Shown here: piece by piece, positions 46,209 through 58,410 of the stretch | How the letters are laid out: each line of letters opens with the position of its first letter | How positions within the stretch are numbered: position 1 is the first letter of the stretch | NCBI RefSeq assembly: GCF_009017415.1 | Contig: NC_092410.1 | Location: 1,178,001 to 1,242,000, forward strand | Origin: Aspergillus flavus | Lineage: Eukaryota; Ascomycota; Eurotiomycetes; Eurotiales; Aspergillaceae | Direction of reading: 5' to 3' | DNA: 64,000 nucleotides | Notes under the pieces: generated by a model | Told to the model about the DNA's origin: nothing | The model's input: the letters and a program-made list of their open reading frames with translations, nothing else | Databases searched by the model: none | Position numbers and translations under genes: made by a program

Positions 46209-49200
46209 GATCGTCCAAGGGGTTCAACGGCCTAGGTAAAAGTGGGTCTCAAAAGGGCGACAAACGTTTCAGACGAAAGGGATATTTATATCAATAAGAA
46301 TGCGGCTCCTGAAGGAGCAATCAATCCGGCCTCGTTGTATCATCAAAACAAGGCTTGTGTTCGTAAAGAGGTAGGGTTTTCTGTAGCAATACCGCAACCG
46401 GTTAAGCTCCCCAACAGATATTGAGTCCTAGCAGTTGTTCAATATAATCATGCGGCTTATGCTGAGACAAAAAATTACCGGTCCTCCTTCCTTGTGAATC
46501 TAAAAGCGAAGAATGCGCGAGAACGATGAGGAGCGGTAGCGATCGACATCCAAAGTATAGGGGAAACGGGCACAGGTTTCTGTGGCAAAGCAATTCACTC
46601 GAGGAATGTCGAGATATCAAACGATGGGAAACAGCGATCTGGAGTCACCGGAAGTATCCACGGTTATGAATAGGACGGGGAAATCCGTAAAGCGTTAACA
46701 TCTATGAGCGCATAAAGACCCTGAATGAAAACAAAGGACAGGCGAAACCCGCAATCAGTGCCTTCGATTCTAAAGTGTGAAGCTTTCAATCACACACAAA
46801 GGTCAGCCATACAAGCAAACCAGAAACACTCCAGTTACGGACAGGAGTCAACAAAGACACAAAGCGGTAGTATACGGACCGGTATACTCCTCCAGTCGCC
46901 TTGACGTTGGGACCAATGAAATTAGGGGAGATAAAAGGGAGCTACCCGGGGTCAGAGGAGGAAAGAGGCGAGAGTATGGTGAGGTGGTGAGGTCAGGTAT
47001 ATCTTGAGGTCAGTAGGTCGACTGGAGATGATCGTAGCGTTAGCTCTTGCGATCAATTTGGTTCAATGCGCTAAACATTACAATACGTACCAGCACCCGA
47101 TACTTCTTTTCCTATATTCCAAACCCCACCAGAGAGAAGTCCCCCTCTGGTGGCCAGGTCAGCCAATCACAACCCGGTATCTAGAAGCATTACGGTAAGA
47201 AGGCCGTCACTACTGCAGCCATTAGCTCCACTGGCGATCCGCAGAAGGTCGAGAATCTCCTGTATGGTAAAACCCCATACGCGAATTAAGTAACGGATGC
47301 CGTTTGCAGAACCGCTCATTTCCCAAGTTGGACGGATGACATCGCTCCCCTGCTTACTGGATCTGGACTTAATCGCGTTTTTCCCCTGGTAATGAAAGTT
47401 TTCCCTTTAAACATCTCCTTCACAAATTTTCCTGAAAAGGGAGAATGACTACAAACGACTAAAAAGAATAAAAAGAGAAAAAAGAAAAACAAGGATCTCT
47501 CCAATGGATGGGTCCATGGCTTGCCACCGAAACACAATGCTTGGGATTTGCTTCACTTGCTAATAGACCTTGTCCTGCAAGTTCAATCCTGGCACATCAC
47601 TCGTCCGCTTCCACTGCACTGCCTCACTCCATTTCTCCGTCATCGATTTATTATTTATTTTTTATTTTTCCACACACTGACCTCCTCCCTTTTTCTTGTT
47701 CCTCTCCTTTTCAAGAGAATTAATTAAAAAAATTATTTTTTTTCTCATATCAATTTTCCCACCATTCCTAGTCTAATAACCTAAAATTGGGATGTTGCTC
47801 CCGTGACAATGTAACCACTTTGTTGATATACATCGTTTTCGGGCTCTGTTCGATGCAAGTATCCTCATACCACAAGAGAAAAAGTAAAAGCTCCGTCATC
47901 ATTCTTTCTGGGCCGATTTATATGACCTATACACTTATTCAAGATATTCCCTGCATAACCGGATTTCTTTCGACAGTAGGAGTAGTTGGAGATTCCGATC
48001 TTCCCCCTCCGTCAAAGGATTTTGCCGTCTATAAAATTGTTTGACGCCGAAAAAGGGGGCCCACTTGATGATATTACACGACAATTTCCAAAAGGGGGAG
48101 GCGAGTCATACAATTCAATATAGATAGACAGATGGATTCCCTGCCACTAATGCACACTGTGGTGTTGTTTGATCCGGAACTTTAATCCTCTGGGAGCCCA
48201 AAAGTAATGTTGATGTGGTTGGTAAAAGTTATACTCCAGCATTGTCGATGTGGCTATCAGTATCTACCCCATACATACAGGCGGCCTGCAATGGACACTT
48301 GGGGAACGAAAAAATTTTTTGTCTTTCTTTTTTTTTTTTTTCAAACCTGCTGGCCTGCCAATATTTTTTTCCCTCCCATGAACCAATCTTATCATGTCCG
48401 TTGTACCGTTCAACTCCTTGATTGGGGTCGTTTCATTGCCGCGGACGAATAATGAACTCCGGGGCTTGGCAAATGGGCGGTGCAAAGGAAAAGGGACCCA
48501 TAACACGTCTCCAACAGTCTAGCCCTTGCGATTCTCCCTTTTTCTGATGACTTTTCTCCTCATTATTTTGATGCCATTCGCGTTCGATCCATCCGCCGAG
48601 GCACTTCTACTGGTTCGCTTGGGTAGTGGCATTAGCCTCACTGATTGATTGAAGTCTACTCCGTAGATACACGGAGTAAGTACTAACGTATACATGTACA
48701 TAGTTACATACTGTACTCCGTACAATCTTAAGTAATCTAAGCATGATAATATGGGTGGATACTTCTCCAAACGAAGCGAGACGCGGGTACGGGAACCAAG
48801 TCCGAGGTACCATGCTGTCTCTGAGGATGATATGTGGCAGTTACACACCCAACGTCAATGGTCTGATAGGACAAAGGAATGAAGCGTGGTCCAATGTAAT
48901 GCAGTGAACTCTCTAGAATAGCACAACACTGCGTCATTTGTAACCACGCGGATCTGACAAGGGGGGAAAGTAAGCATGACTATACAGAGGCGGCTATATG
49001 AGTGATCGTGCATGTTGTTTTACTTTCTAGCTGCTAGCTTGACCATTTCGACCAGTCTTGGTTAAGCCGAGGCTTCACTATCGATTCTAGAAAGACTACT
49101 GCAATCACTAGTTCGACATGTATGACGCGAGCGAGCATCAGGCGTACTTCGGCTTACATTGAACATGTGTTCTGGATGTACCCCGTATGTATCTCGTTGA

Positions 49201-50825
49201 ATCTCTTCCTTAGTTGAGCAATGTGGGACTATCCGGTTTTCTTTCAATCCACAAATGCTCTGTGCTATGTATTTTGTAAACCGACATGCCATCACGACCA
49301 CTGGGTAGACATACCGAGAAGTTTATCAATCTTGCTCACCCTGCATAGAAGCATACCCTAAACACTACCCCCTGCTTATCTACACTCGCAAATCAACATA
49401 CTATTAGAGAAAAATCCCACACTAAGAAGACGGAAAGCCACATGCAAGGATAATATCTCCTCTGCCAAACAACAGCTTGTACTTCCAGTATCGAGAAGGA
49501 CCCACTCCTTAACACGTACCTTTAAGTGTACTAAATCTCCAGAGGAACGAACACAGCCTCCAAACGCTTATCACAATAGACAGGTACAGTACAGTAACTG
49601 GACGTCCACCTTCCTCTTTAGTACCTACTAATGGTATCCATGTATGTATGTATGTTTGTACCCCAAGGACATCTGAATTAATACCGCATACAACGCCAGA
49701 AACCCAACCCAACATTCCACACTTTCAACCTCACCCTTAGGAATTCAACCTATGACACGAAATAGCGGTCTGGGGGGGCGGATTCACTGGATTAGTTGTG
49801 AGAGGGGGTAGAGTTCGCCAACTCACTCCATTATCTGCACGTCATCTGGTCACGATACCCCATGGACTCGGGTCGATATGTCTCATGGAAGGGATTCGGG
49901 AAGAAACAGACGGCGTCCCGTCCAACCTTTGCTTGCTTTACTGAGCAATTGTCTATCGAGATGCTTCCGTTTACTCGAACAAGAAACGAACGCATCAAAC
50001 GTCCGTCGTCTAGCGGTAATCTAGACTGCAACATTTTCATTCAATTCATTAGATCTTTAGGGCCTTCCATTCGTATTCTCCGTCGCGGTCGTAATCGTAT
50101 TGCTCGTTCGATGGAGAATCCAAGCACTGCCCTCTTCGATGGAGCAATACACTGCAATGATGTACACACTACGGAGTACACAGTGCACATCATTGTCCTA
50201 CTTGATGGGGCTTTTCGATTTCTTGACAGTCTAGTCTGTTGGATAACCTTTCTCTGTTAAGCAAAGCTTGAGTGTAAGCTGTGGATATTGGGTCTCTGGC
50301 CAGACCCCATGACGGCTAGTTTATGGGTTTGGTATTAAAGTTTTGATTTTTTTTTTTTTTACTCGGGATTCGGGAAGCAAGCTTATAGTCCATATACTCC
50401 GTATTCAATAGTTTGCGGACTGCGCCACGATGCCGACGGGGTTGATGGCGTGGATACTGGAGGATTTACCTTGTTTATTGAGCTTTATTGGACCGGTTTG
50501 AGGTGAAGTATCCGGATCAGGTCAGCTATGTGTACGAAACATGATTGCCCAAGATTGAGCAAGGAGTAAGGATTTCACAAGTTCCTATGCGAGATATTAA
50601 CTAGAGAGCGAAATTTCCATGAGATATGCCATGCCAATTCTTGATGTGATATTGTAATCGAGCCAAACCCCTGACAAAAAGCGCCCGAATAATAAAACAA
50701 CCCCTCTTAAACCCTGTCCAGATGCGATGGTTTGACCAGAACCCTCCTGCCAAAGATGGGAGAACATAAGAAAAGAGGGTAATATACACCAGCTCATTCA
50801 TAAGATATGTAAGTACATGTACGTT
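46209..50825. other. long gene-free region upstream of the Ca2+-ATPase
   Basis: At 4.6 kb this is the longest empty stretch of the window. I see only short unconvincing frames, poly-T/poly-A tracts (47726-47742, 48329-48341, 50347-50361), a CCAAT box at 47163-47167, two copies of AGGTCAGCCA (46800, 47156) and four exact copies of TACGGAGTA or its complement between 48657 and 50403. It could hold a long 5' leader or a non-coding transcript, but nothing proves this. Confidence 0.5.
48657..48722. repeat. three TACGGAGTA-like motifs in 66 bp
   Basis: Exact TACTCCGTA lies at 48657-48665 and 48714-48722, with a one-mismatch CACGGAGTA at 48670-48678 in the opposite orientation. Further exact copies in the window are at 5534, 50170, 50395 and 56622, all intergenic. 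Confidence 0.7.
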
Positions 50826-53800
50826 TCACTGCGCCTCAGGGAGGCCATTGTCCTCATCGGGCACGTCGACATTCCAAATGCCCAAAGACTCGCCTCCCAA
50901 AAGCTTCTTGCCGGGCTTCGCCTGCGTGTTGACCATGGCTTTGCTGGACAAGGCCAACGCGTCCACGAGCTCCGCCATCCGACGAGAAGCCACAAAGGCG
51001 CTAGTCAGATACTCGTTTTCGGACACCTGCATTGCCAGGTTCATGCACTGCACCAGAAGCTCGCTGGTAAGTACATGTCCAGCATAGTACAGCGCATTGT
51101 GATAGTCGAGGAAAAGTTCCGGGATGTAGGTCTTTCGGATTTCTTCCAGCTCGGCTTGTTCAGTTTCTGTACGGGCCATTGGTGTCAGCATACGTCTTCT
51201 CATGTGTTTCCCAATGACGCCTTACCATCCTCAGCCCCCATGAGCCACTCATCCAGCAGTGCGTCAACATGCACAGAAACTTCGTCTAAAGACTCCTGAA
51301 GCTCGTCCTTCAGGTTTTTGATCGTACCAGAATCGCGTCTGCGTTTATTCCTGTAAATCGTTAGTCGCTGTGGGTTCATCCCGACATACTCCCCTGATCA
51401 GGCGGCCAGGTTACTTACTTATCCAACTTCTCACAAACCACAGCAAACCATTCAAGTGCATTAAACGCCAGAATAAGCTCTTCCAAGTCACGCATAGTCT
51501 GCGATTGTTGGACCAAGAGGCTTGTTTGCTCGTCGGATGGCAGTCTATTCGTTAAGGATCGGTTGCGCTTATGAGGAGAGCCGAACAGCCTTGACTTAGT
51601 CGGGCTAGAGGGCTCTGGAGTCGACGCTTCTGCCCCATCCCCAACGCCAAAGGGGATTTCTGTCAGGTCAAACCCAAATGACTCCCGTGAGATATCCGAC
51701 AGCCTCATGCGTCTACTCAACTCCCGAGCAGCAGCAAGTCTACCAGTAACTGTAAAATTATATAAGTCAATACCATGTCCGAGGCAGTTGGAGGCATAGA
51801 GACATACCATAAAATTTTCTGTACAGCAAGGCACCCAGTTGACAGATCCTCCCCCATTGTCCATCAACATGGCGAAGCCACTCCAAGCTTCTAATGACGC
51901 GTTCTTCCGTACCAGATACATCGGTTCCAATGTAATCCTTCTTGACTGGTACCACCTCAGGCAGGCCATCCTTGCGACGGACAACCTTGGGGTATCGCTT
52001 AAGCGTACTTGAATGTTCAACCGAGGAAACACTAGCGCTAACCCACTGCCACTGATCACGCAAGACAGCTTCAACATCGATACCATGATTCTCCATGAGC
52101 CTGACTTGTTGTCGTCTCTCCCGCGGGTCGACTACCTCAATCAGGATCTGGCCAAGCACAGAGTGTGCCTGGTATGTTGGTAGAAGCGATGCATAAAGAG
52201 GGATGATATCGTAAATCCGGGCTTCCTCCAAGTTAGCAATATATCCAATGACATTGATAGACGCGTTAGTCGAGAACTGCGTATCTGAGCGCACATAGCC
52301 GAGCGAATTCGCAATGATGTAGAGATGAGTCGCGATCCTCAAGGCATCGCCGTCCTCAGCCGCAATCAATAAAGAGTCGTCCACGGCAGCTGGCGGAAGA
52401 TCTGGTACGAAAGACAGATCTCCCTTGCTGGCCGCCGCTTGTGATACCGCTTTCGCCAGAGAGTGGAAAAATGAGTCGTACCCTTTACCCAGGATAGCCG
52501 CCTGGATAGTCCTATACGGGTTGCGTGCCTCGACCCCGACGCGATCGTTGCCCTTCGTATACAGCACAAATTTGTTCACATCAGCATACCCAACAGGCTC
52601 GGGAACAAATGCGACAGGAACAGTAGGCGAGTGATTAAGTTTCCGTTGAAACTGCTTGCAGAACCCTTGGTAGCGGGAGAGCACAACGCTGTTGAAATAA
52701 ACGTAAAGGTAGTCATCCCAGCTTTGACAGACCTTAAAGGCAGCTTCTGTCTCGCCACAAAGCAATGCATAGACGGCGCGCTCGAAATCTTCAGTTCCTT
52801 GGCTACGCGCCAAAGCAGAGCAGGCGTTTCGCCAGGTAGTTTGTGACCGCCAGTTCATCATGCGCGTGGTTCCATCGTCAACAGGTGTCCGTTCCCCGCG
52901 AGAAGAGCTTGCGTCCACGCTCGAGCCACACAAGCTAACAGCTCGCCAGTTCTCCAGGCAAGATTCTGCCCACTCCCGAATCTTTGTCCAACTTTCGCCC
53001 TGTCTCAGCATCTTCCAGCAAGTCATCCAAGTCGCGCGCTCATGGAACTGATCCTGTTTCTGAAGCTTCTGTTTTTGTCGAGTGACCGCATCTGGATCCA
53101 ATTGGGTAATCATTGATTCTGACTTCTCTGAGACTAAGAGCGAGGCCGCGACAGCGGGATCGTTAGGCTCGAGAGGTTGAGGCCAAGCTCGCAGTCGCTT
53201 TTGACCTTTGATAGTCTCCTTAGTATAGAGCCAGCCGTGGGTCCACATCCCTTGGCCCCTTTGAGCCTGCGCCTCTAACTCCGAGATTATCGAGTCGATG
53301 TCCTGACTTGCTGACTTTGAAGTGTGTTCCAGCCATTTCATGATGATCACGCATTCCAGAGCATAGTGATCAGCACCCACGAACTGTTCCCAAATTTCGC
53401 GATCGGTCGAGTAGCGGTGAAGATTCTGGAAGGCAGTCTCTTGAGCTTGTTTGGCACTAGCCCTGCTTGGGGGATCGTTGATGCTAATCAGATTAAGAAG
53501 GAGCTGCCAGGTGTTCGCTTCTAGCTGTAATCTTTGAAGTTCCTCCTGTGTCTTGGGATCCTGCGCCGCTGTTCCATTGGTCCGGCTGGTATTCCACCCC
53601 ATCTTCGCGCGCTTCAGGGTGTTTTGCTTGGAGATATCCTCGATAGAATCATTTGCAAGATTTTGATAGCTCTTCACCAATTGGTAGGCAGCTTGGTAAT
53701 TCTCGAATTCACTATCTCGGTTCTCTTTTTGTTTGAAACGGTCGAGCTTTTCTGCGAATGCCTCAATTTGGCGCGTGACCCGATCCGCAGTTCGGCGAAG

Positions 53801-54266
53801 AGGATGCAATGCCTGCTGTGCGCCAGCCGACGTGAATAGTTCCGGAGTTGTCATGTCGAACGCTTCTGAGGTCCGTCAGCCTTTCACCGGAACCAGTATG
53901 TCAAGGGATCAACCGTACTGTGACCATTTTGAAAGGAACCAAGGTCTAACGGCGACTCGCTGCCGCCGTTTATCCCATTCATTTCCTCAAGAGAATCGTT
54001 GTCTTCCTCATCCTCCTCGTATTCTTCTACCTCTTCTTCCTCTTCATCATCTTGTTCATTGGCGTCAACGTCTTCCTCATCGTCCATTGGTTCGTCATCG
54101 TCGTCGTCTATCTCGATGATCTCCGGGTCATTCGACGTCGACCCCCGGGCAGCCTAGAAGAGAAATTAGTTGGCGCACCGCCAAAAGAAGTAGTCGCCAA
54201 AACAAATAAACTCACATTTACTGACGTAAAGCCAGCGGACCCCGCAGACTTTATTAAAGGAGCCAT
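50826..54266 (-). CDS. nup84: nuclear pore complex protein Nup84 (Nup107)
   Basis: Predicted 1046 aa in six exons: 54266-54216, 54153-53919, 53865-51808, 51749-51419, 51350-51226 and 51166-50826. The two 5' exons encode an acidic N-terminus (Asp/Glu runs, about residues 30-75). They join in frame to the conserved MTTPELFTSAGAQQALHPLRRTADR segment through a 53-nt intron (53918-53866) with donor GTACGG, branch GCTGAC and acceptor CTCAG. The bulk is the helical Nup84/Nup107 domain; SWDDYLYVYFNS, the QILIEVVDPRER region and the C-terminal block are typical. It is a structural subunit of the Y-shaped scaffold complex. An alternative model starting at 53854 would leave a separate acidic frame only 29 bp upstream; I prefer the single-gene model. 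Confidence 0.92.
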
Positions 54267-55816
54267 GGCGCGTAAGTATGGCCACCGTCGCTGTTCTCGG
54301 CAGCGGTTTGCAATGCGGTTCCGCTTGATGAGAATCTGTAGCTTTAAACAGGATTTGGGGAGAGAACTTCTGTTCTGCTCGAATGCTGAACGGGCGTGTT
54401 TTGGGGCCGACCGCCCGCTAACTCCGATTTAGTTTAGCGCTGTCGGCCAGCACACGCCTATAAAATTCTCAACACTTTTTTCTCATTCTTCTTTTTCTTT
54501 TCTTTTCTTTCATTAATGTCTTATAGGCAATCATTAGAGTCTCGGAACGAGGGCTTCAATCTTCGTTCAGGTCAATCGGCCTCTCTGCGTGCTCAAGATT
54601 GTCTTAGAGGAATTATGGCAATTCTTACAACTAGTCAAGAACCTCCTGACGCATGAGGGCTGAGACTGCAAAGGGGTTGTCACATCGCTTCATATATCTT
54701 CAATTTTTATTCCTCTCCTGGAGTACTTGATGCTGGTCAAGGCTTAAACAGCTCGTAGTTTATATATGAACAGTAGTATATACAGGTCTTGTTGCGTTGT
54801 AACAGACCAGAAGTATCCATGCGAAAAAACAAAAGGGAAAATCTCAGTTGCCCTGACCGCGCTGTTTCATCCTCAGCTTGAGCAGACTGGGCTTAGGGCA
54901 ACTGGGTGTCTTTGCATCCTCCCCTTGAGCTTGATAGAAGGCGTTACAGCATTCATACAAGGCATTTATCTGGTTTTGGCACTTTTCTTCCTGATATGAG
55001 TTCTTCGTCAAACAGCCTGCGTTGGTTAGTCATGAGCACTATGAACTATATATATACAAGGTGGTTGGAGTCTGTAGTACTTTGAATTGCGCACTTGGTC
55101 CATCAGTAAAAAGTTCACTTCACCACGAATGGCTAAGAAGAATAGACTTACTGCCCGTGGATGGCATGGAGGGTCGTATGCCAGATCTTCTTTTAGTCCT
55201 CCCTATACCATTGTCATTACTGGATCAAGTGAAATATCATTTTGTCTTCAGAGTCTCTTACCATGACGCAATGTTATCAAGGTGTAACCAGCAAAATGAG
55301 AAACAAAAGTGAAAGGAAAGAAACGTGATGGTCTAGCCAATTACTAGGTACATATAACACTATGCAATTATAAGATTCTTTCAAAGAAGAAACAAACACA
55401 TAAATCCCCAAGTGTAATGAAACGTGGAATGTCAGAGATTCGTTCACAGAGCAAACAACCATATAGAAGACCGGAATCAGGACCTGCGCCGCAAAATAGA
55501 TTATCCGCGAGCATTCATTGCCGGTGGTGGGGGTCGCCTTCCCTTCGCCGCCAGCCCGTTGATATCTATCCATTCGCATCTTCAGCTCCTTCTTTCTTGT
55601 TCTCAGCTGAATCCTTTCCGTTCTCTGGCATCTTCTTGTCGTCGCCGAAAAGTTTATCAAATCTATGTAAGTTCTTTTCCATATCTGTCAACTCTTACTT
55701 TCCTCGCACCTGTTGCGACAAAACTACCGCACCAGAGCTGACAATCTACTCAAACACAGCAATAAACCACCTACTTCAAGTTCATCGCGAATCCTTCACA
55801 TCCTCACAGTCCCAAA
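54267..55816. other. divergent intergenic region (NUP84 / SUMO)
   Basis: About 1.5 kb with no gene seen. The 150 bp before the SUMO start are pyrimidine-rich, as in many fungal promoters and leaders. Confidence 0.6.
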
Positions 55817-56163
55817 ATGGCCGATGCAGGACTCCCCACTGGCGATGCCCCTGCTCCCGTTGAGCATCTCAATATCAAAGTGACCGACAACAACAATGAA
55901 GTCTTCTTCAAGATCAAGCGTTCGACGCAGCTCAAGAAGCTGATGGACGCGTTCTGTGAGCGTCAAGGGAAGCAGATCTCCACTGTCCGTTTCTTGTTCG
56001 ACGGAACTCGTGTACGCCCGGAAGACACGCCAGACACTGTATGTTTACCTCTACACCATGCGCATTTAGATCACTGGGCTAACAGTTGCTTCTTACCCCG
56101 CTTCAGCTGGAGATGGCCGACGGCGATACCTTGGAAGTTCACCAGGAGCAGATCGGTGGTTAG
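55817..56163 (+). CDS. sumO: small ubiquitin-like modifier SUMO (SMT3)
   Basis: Predicted 92 aa in two exons, 55817-56038 and 56107-56163. The ubiquitin fold is recognisable by HLNIKVTDNNNEVFFKIKR, LKKLMDAFCERQGK, VRFLFDGTRV, DTPDTLEMADGDTLEV and the end HQEQIGG. The reading frame stops directly after Gly91-Gly92, so there is no C-terminal extension for Ulp1-type proteases to remove. The N-terminal tail is short and has no obvious Psi-Lys-x-Glu site for chain formation. SUMO is attached to lysines by Aos1-Uba2 and Ubc9 and controls nuclear processes. It is divergent from NUP84 and convergent with the gene at 56718. Confidence 0.96.
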
Positions 56164-56717
56164 GAGGCCCATCCGATCGTTTTGTTTCACTTCTTGTCAC
56201 TTCCTTTTTTCCTTCATCCTTCGCATTTTTTTGAGACACACAGGCGCAATGGTGTTTTGGCCCGGTCGGGCTTTAGCTGGAACGGGGTCGCCTACGGGCT
56301 TGACTTAAGCTTAGAAAAGCTTTAGACACAAGCGAACTAAAAACATGCTGGGCTGTGGATAGGCTATTTAAGTATTACGAATTAACTACTTACGACATAG
56401 TACTTCTCCCTGGGTTAAGCATGCAAATTTGGTCGCCGTACCTAAGTCCTAGTGGTAGTGTTATTGTCCTTGCTATTTGTCTAATCATTCACACAAAGAA
56501 CACCAAGTAAAAAAGAGGACACCTTACACCCGTCCAGGCTGTACTATACCTTAATATAATACACCTGCGAATGATTCAACCCAAAATCCCCATATGAGAG
56601 ACAAGCAATTACACCACACTATACGGAGTACACGACCTCCAAAGAAAGGAACGATATTAAAAAAGCCAGCGTCAGGTAGTCAAATATATAAACGGCGAAT
56701 ATAAAAGAGAGAGAATC
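56164..56717. other. intergenic between convergent genes
   Basis: About 0.55 kb, holding the SUMO 3' UTR and one exact TACGGAGTAC (56622-56631). Nothing else is seen. Confidence 0.6.
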
Positions 56718-57299
56718 CTAATCATCCCAAACAGAAGCCTTTGCCCGTTCCTCCTCCTCCTTAGCTTTAGCTGCCGCCTCCCGCTCCTGATTCCGCCGCT
56801 TTATCTCCTTCTCTTTCACAGCACGATCATACGCACGCTGCTCCTCAGTCCGCTTCGGGGCCCGAAGCCCCAAAGCACCTGCAATCATCCTCCCCGCAAC
56901 AGCAGTCTGCTTCTCCGGCCTCCGGGACGGGGACCTGGAATTCGATGTCCGAGACGACGCACTGCCAACATCAGGATACACCGGCACAGAGCTCCATGTC
57001 TGGGAAGTCTGGGGAGAAATCGGAGTGGGCGGGGGGTCTAAGGGGCCCTCTGCGGTGGTGACGGATGGCGACAGCGAAGAGCTAGCACATCCTGGGGAGT
57101 TAATGTCCGGTTCCGACTCGTCCGCCTCGTCTTCCCATGAATCGGCAACAACAGGGGCCTTCTTCTTGGCAGTTGCTGCCTTGGCCGTTGCAGTTTTCAC
57201 CGCCGGGCGGGCGATGTCCTTCACGGGACTATTGTTACTGAGGGAGAGTTCGCGGAGGGATGATTGGAGCTCCGTCGTGGTGGCTTCTGAAATAGACAT
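56718..57299 (-). CDS. uncharacterised fungal protein with conserved basic C-terminal helix
   Basis: Single-exon gene, 193 aa. I do not recognise the family. The first ~110 residues are Ser/Pro/Thr-rich and low in structure, with an Ala/Lys-rich patch (about 35-48) and a DSWEDEADESEPD acidic motif. The C-terminal ~65 residues look constrained: a GRMIAGALGLRAPKRTEEQ segment followed by a charged coiled-coil-like helix (ERAYDR-type, many Lys/Glu) ending in KASVWDD. The pattern of a disordered N-terminus plus a basic helix suggests an RNA- or ribosome-associated accessory factor, but that is a guess. Start chosen at the first in-frame ATG, just after a TGA-bearing leader. Confidence 0.7.
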   Translation of the reverse strand: MSISEATTTELQSSLRELSLSNNSPVKDIARPAVKTATAKAATAKKKAPVVADSWEDEADESEPDINSPGCASSSLSPSVTTAEGPLDPPPTPISPQTSQTWSSVPVYPDVGSASSRTSNSRSPSRRPEKQTAVAGRMIAGALGLRAPKRTEEQRAYDRAVKEKEIKRRNQEREAAAKAKEEEERAKASVWDD

Positions 57300-58410
57300 T
57301 AAGGGCGGTTTGTCAGTGAGGTTGGATAGTATAATAGATAGATAGATAGTAATATAGGTGTACGAAGGGGGTTAGGAGTGTGCAAGTAAAGTTGAGATAG
57401 GAGTTCCCAAGGAGCGGGCAAAGTATAACTCTTTGGATTGGGGAGGGAAAGTAAAAAGCAGGCCAGGCCGCACAGGGTCAATGGTTGCGAGGGAAATCAC
57501 GGACCCTTGGATTCTGGACCAGGCTTTCTTGCCATGTCAGTCGTTTCTCTTAATAGTCGGCCAGATGGTCGGAGTCGTTTCAAAGATCCGCAATTGACGG
57601 GAAAGAGGATATTAATAGCATTGAGGTGGAAATAATGAATGTCGTCAGTCGTGGAGAAGTTGAACCCCACCATTCTTTTCGGCCGTCGCCTTCCATTGGT
57701 CTGTGCCGGGGATGTCCAGAACAGTCGCTTTGTTCATGGGTGGAATTTAGGTCTTGCGCAGAACACCTGATGAGAACACCTGATGACGGAGGAATCCCTC
57801 AACAATGCCAACCCAACACAGGAGAATACTTATCTGCCACCATGTCAGGTATGACTCCAACTTACTCAATCCTCTTTCCTTTCTTTCTTTTTTCTGGAGT
57901 ATGATTGGTTATGCCTGAAAGCATTTCTATATTTCTATTGGTACTACACAGTATATTACTTTCAAATCAACCCCCGACCAACCCTTGAAAAGCTACATCA
58001 GTCCAAGTCACTGAGTGGACCGATAACCATCCAGATCCTGTAACCGAAAATATCACCGTCCATGATTATCTGTTGTTGTCTCCTGAAGCTATATGTACAA
58101 GGTTCTTATGAGCAAATATGACTTCATTCTGAGGCAAGTCTCATTATTGAAGGCCTCTGACCAATCGCAAGTCCGCCTATTCTACGTTGCTTGTACATCA
58201 AAGTCACATGGACAAGATGATCGACAGCGTGCCTTGAAATCACCCCGGATTGACATCGTTCCAATCGCATGGGTCAACAAAGAGTATGAACAAAGAAAAG
58301 ACTAACTGAACATGGTAGGCGTCCATGCTTATATTTTCATGCCGAACCACAGCTATGGCCCGGGTACGCAATCTTGGATTGTGGGGAACGCAACCCTTAC
58401 CTAGCAACTA
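57300..58410. other. intergenic
   Basis: About 1.1 kb. The left part is the promoter of the gene at 56718-57299, with a short TAGA-type microsatellite at about 57328-57345. No gene is recognised. Confidence 0.55.

Noticed and set aside
50001..50072. tRNA-Glu-like start (CCGTCGTCTAGCGGT)
   Set aside because: It matches only a D-arm-like 5' part; no anticodon stem, T-arm or matching acceptor 3' half follows.
49862..50260. 132-codon plus-strand frame in the long gap
   Set aside because: Mixed composition without motif; it includes an intergenic TACGGAGTA repeat, so coding is unlikely.
53884..54266. separate 106-aa acidic protein
   Set aside because: It splices in frame to Nup84 through a canonical 53-nt intron, so I treat it as the Nup84 N-terminus.
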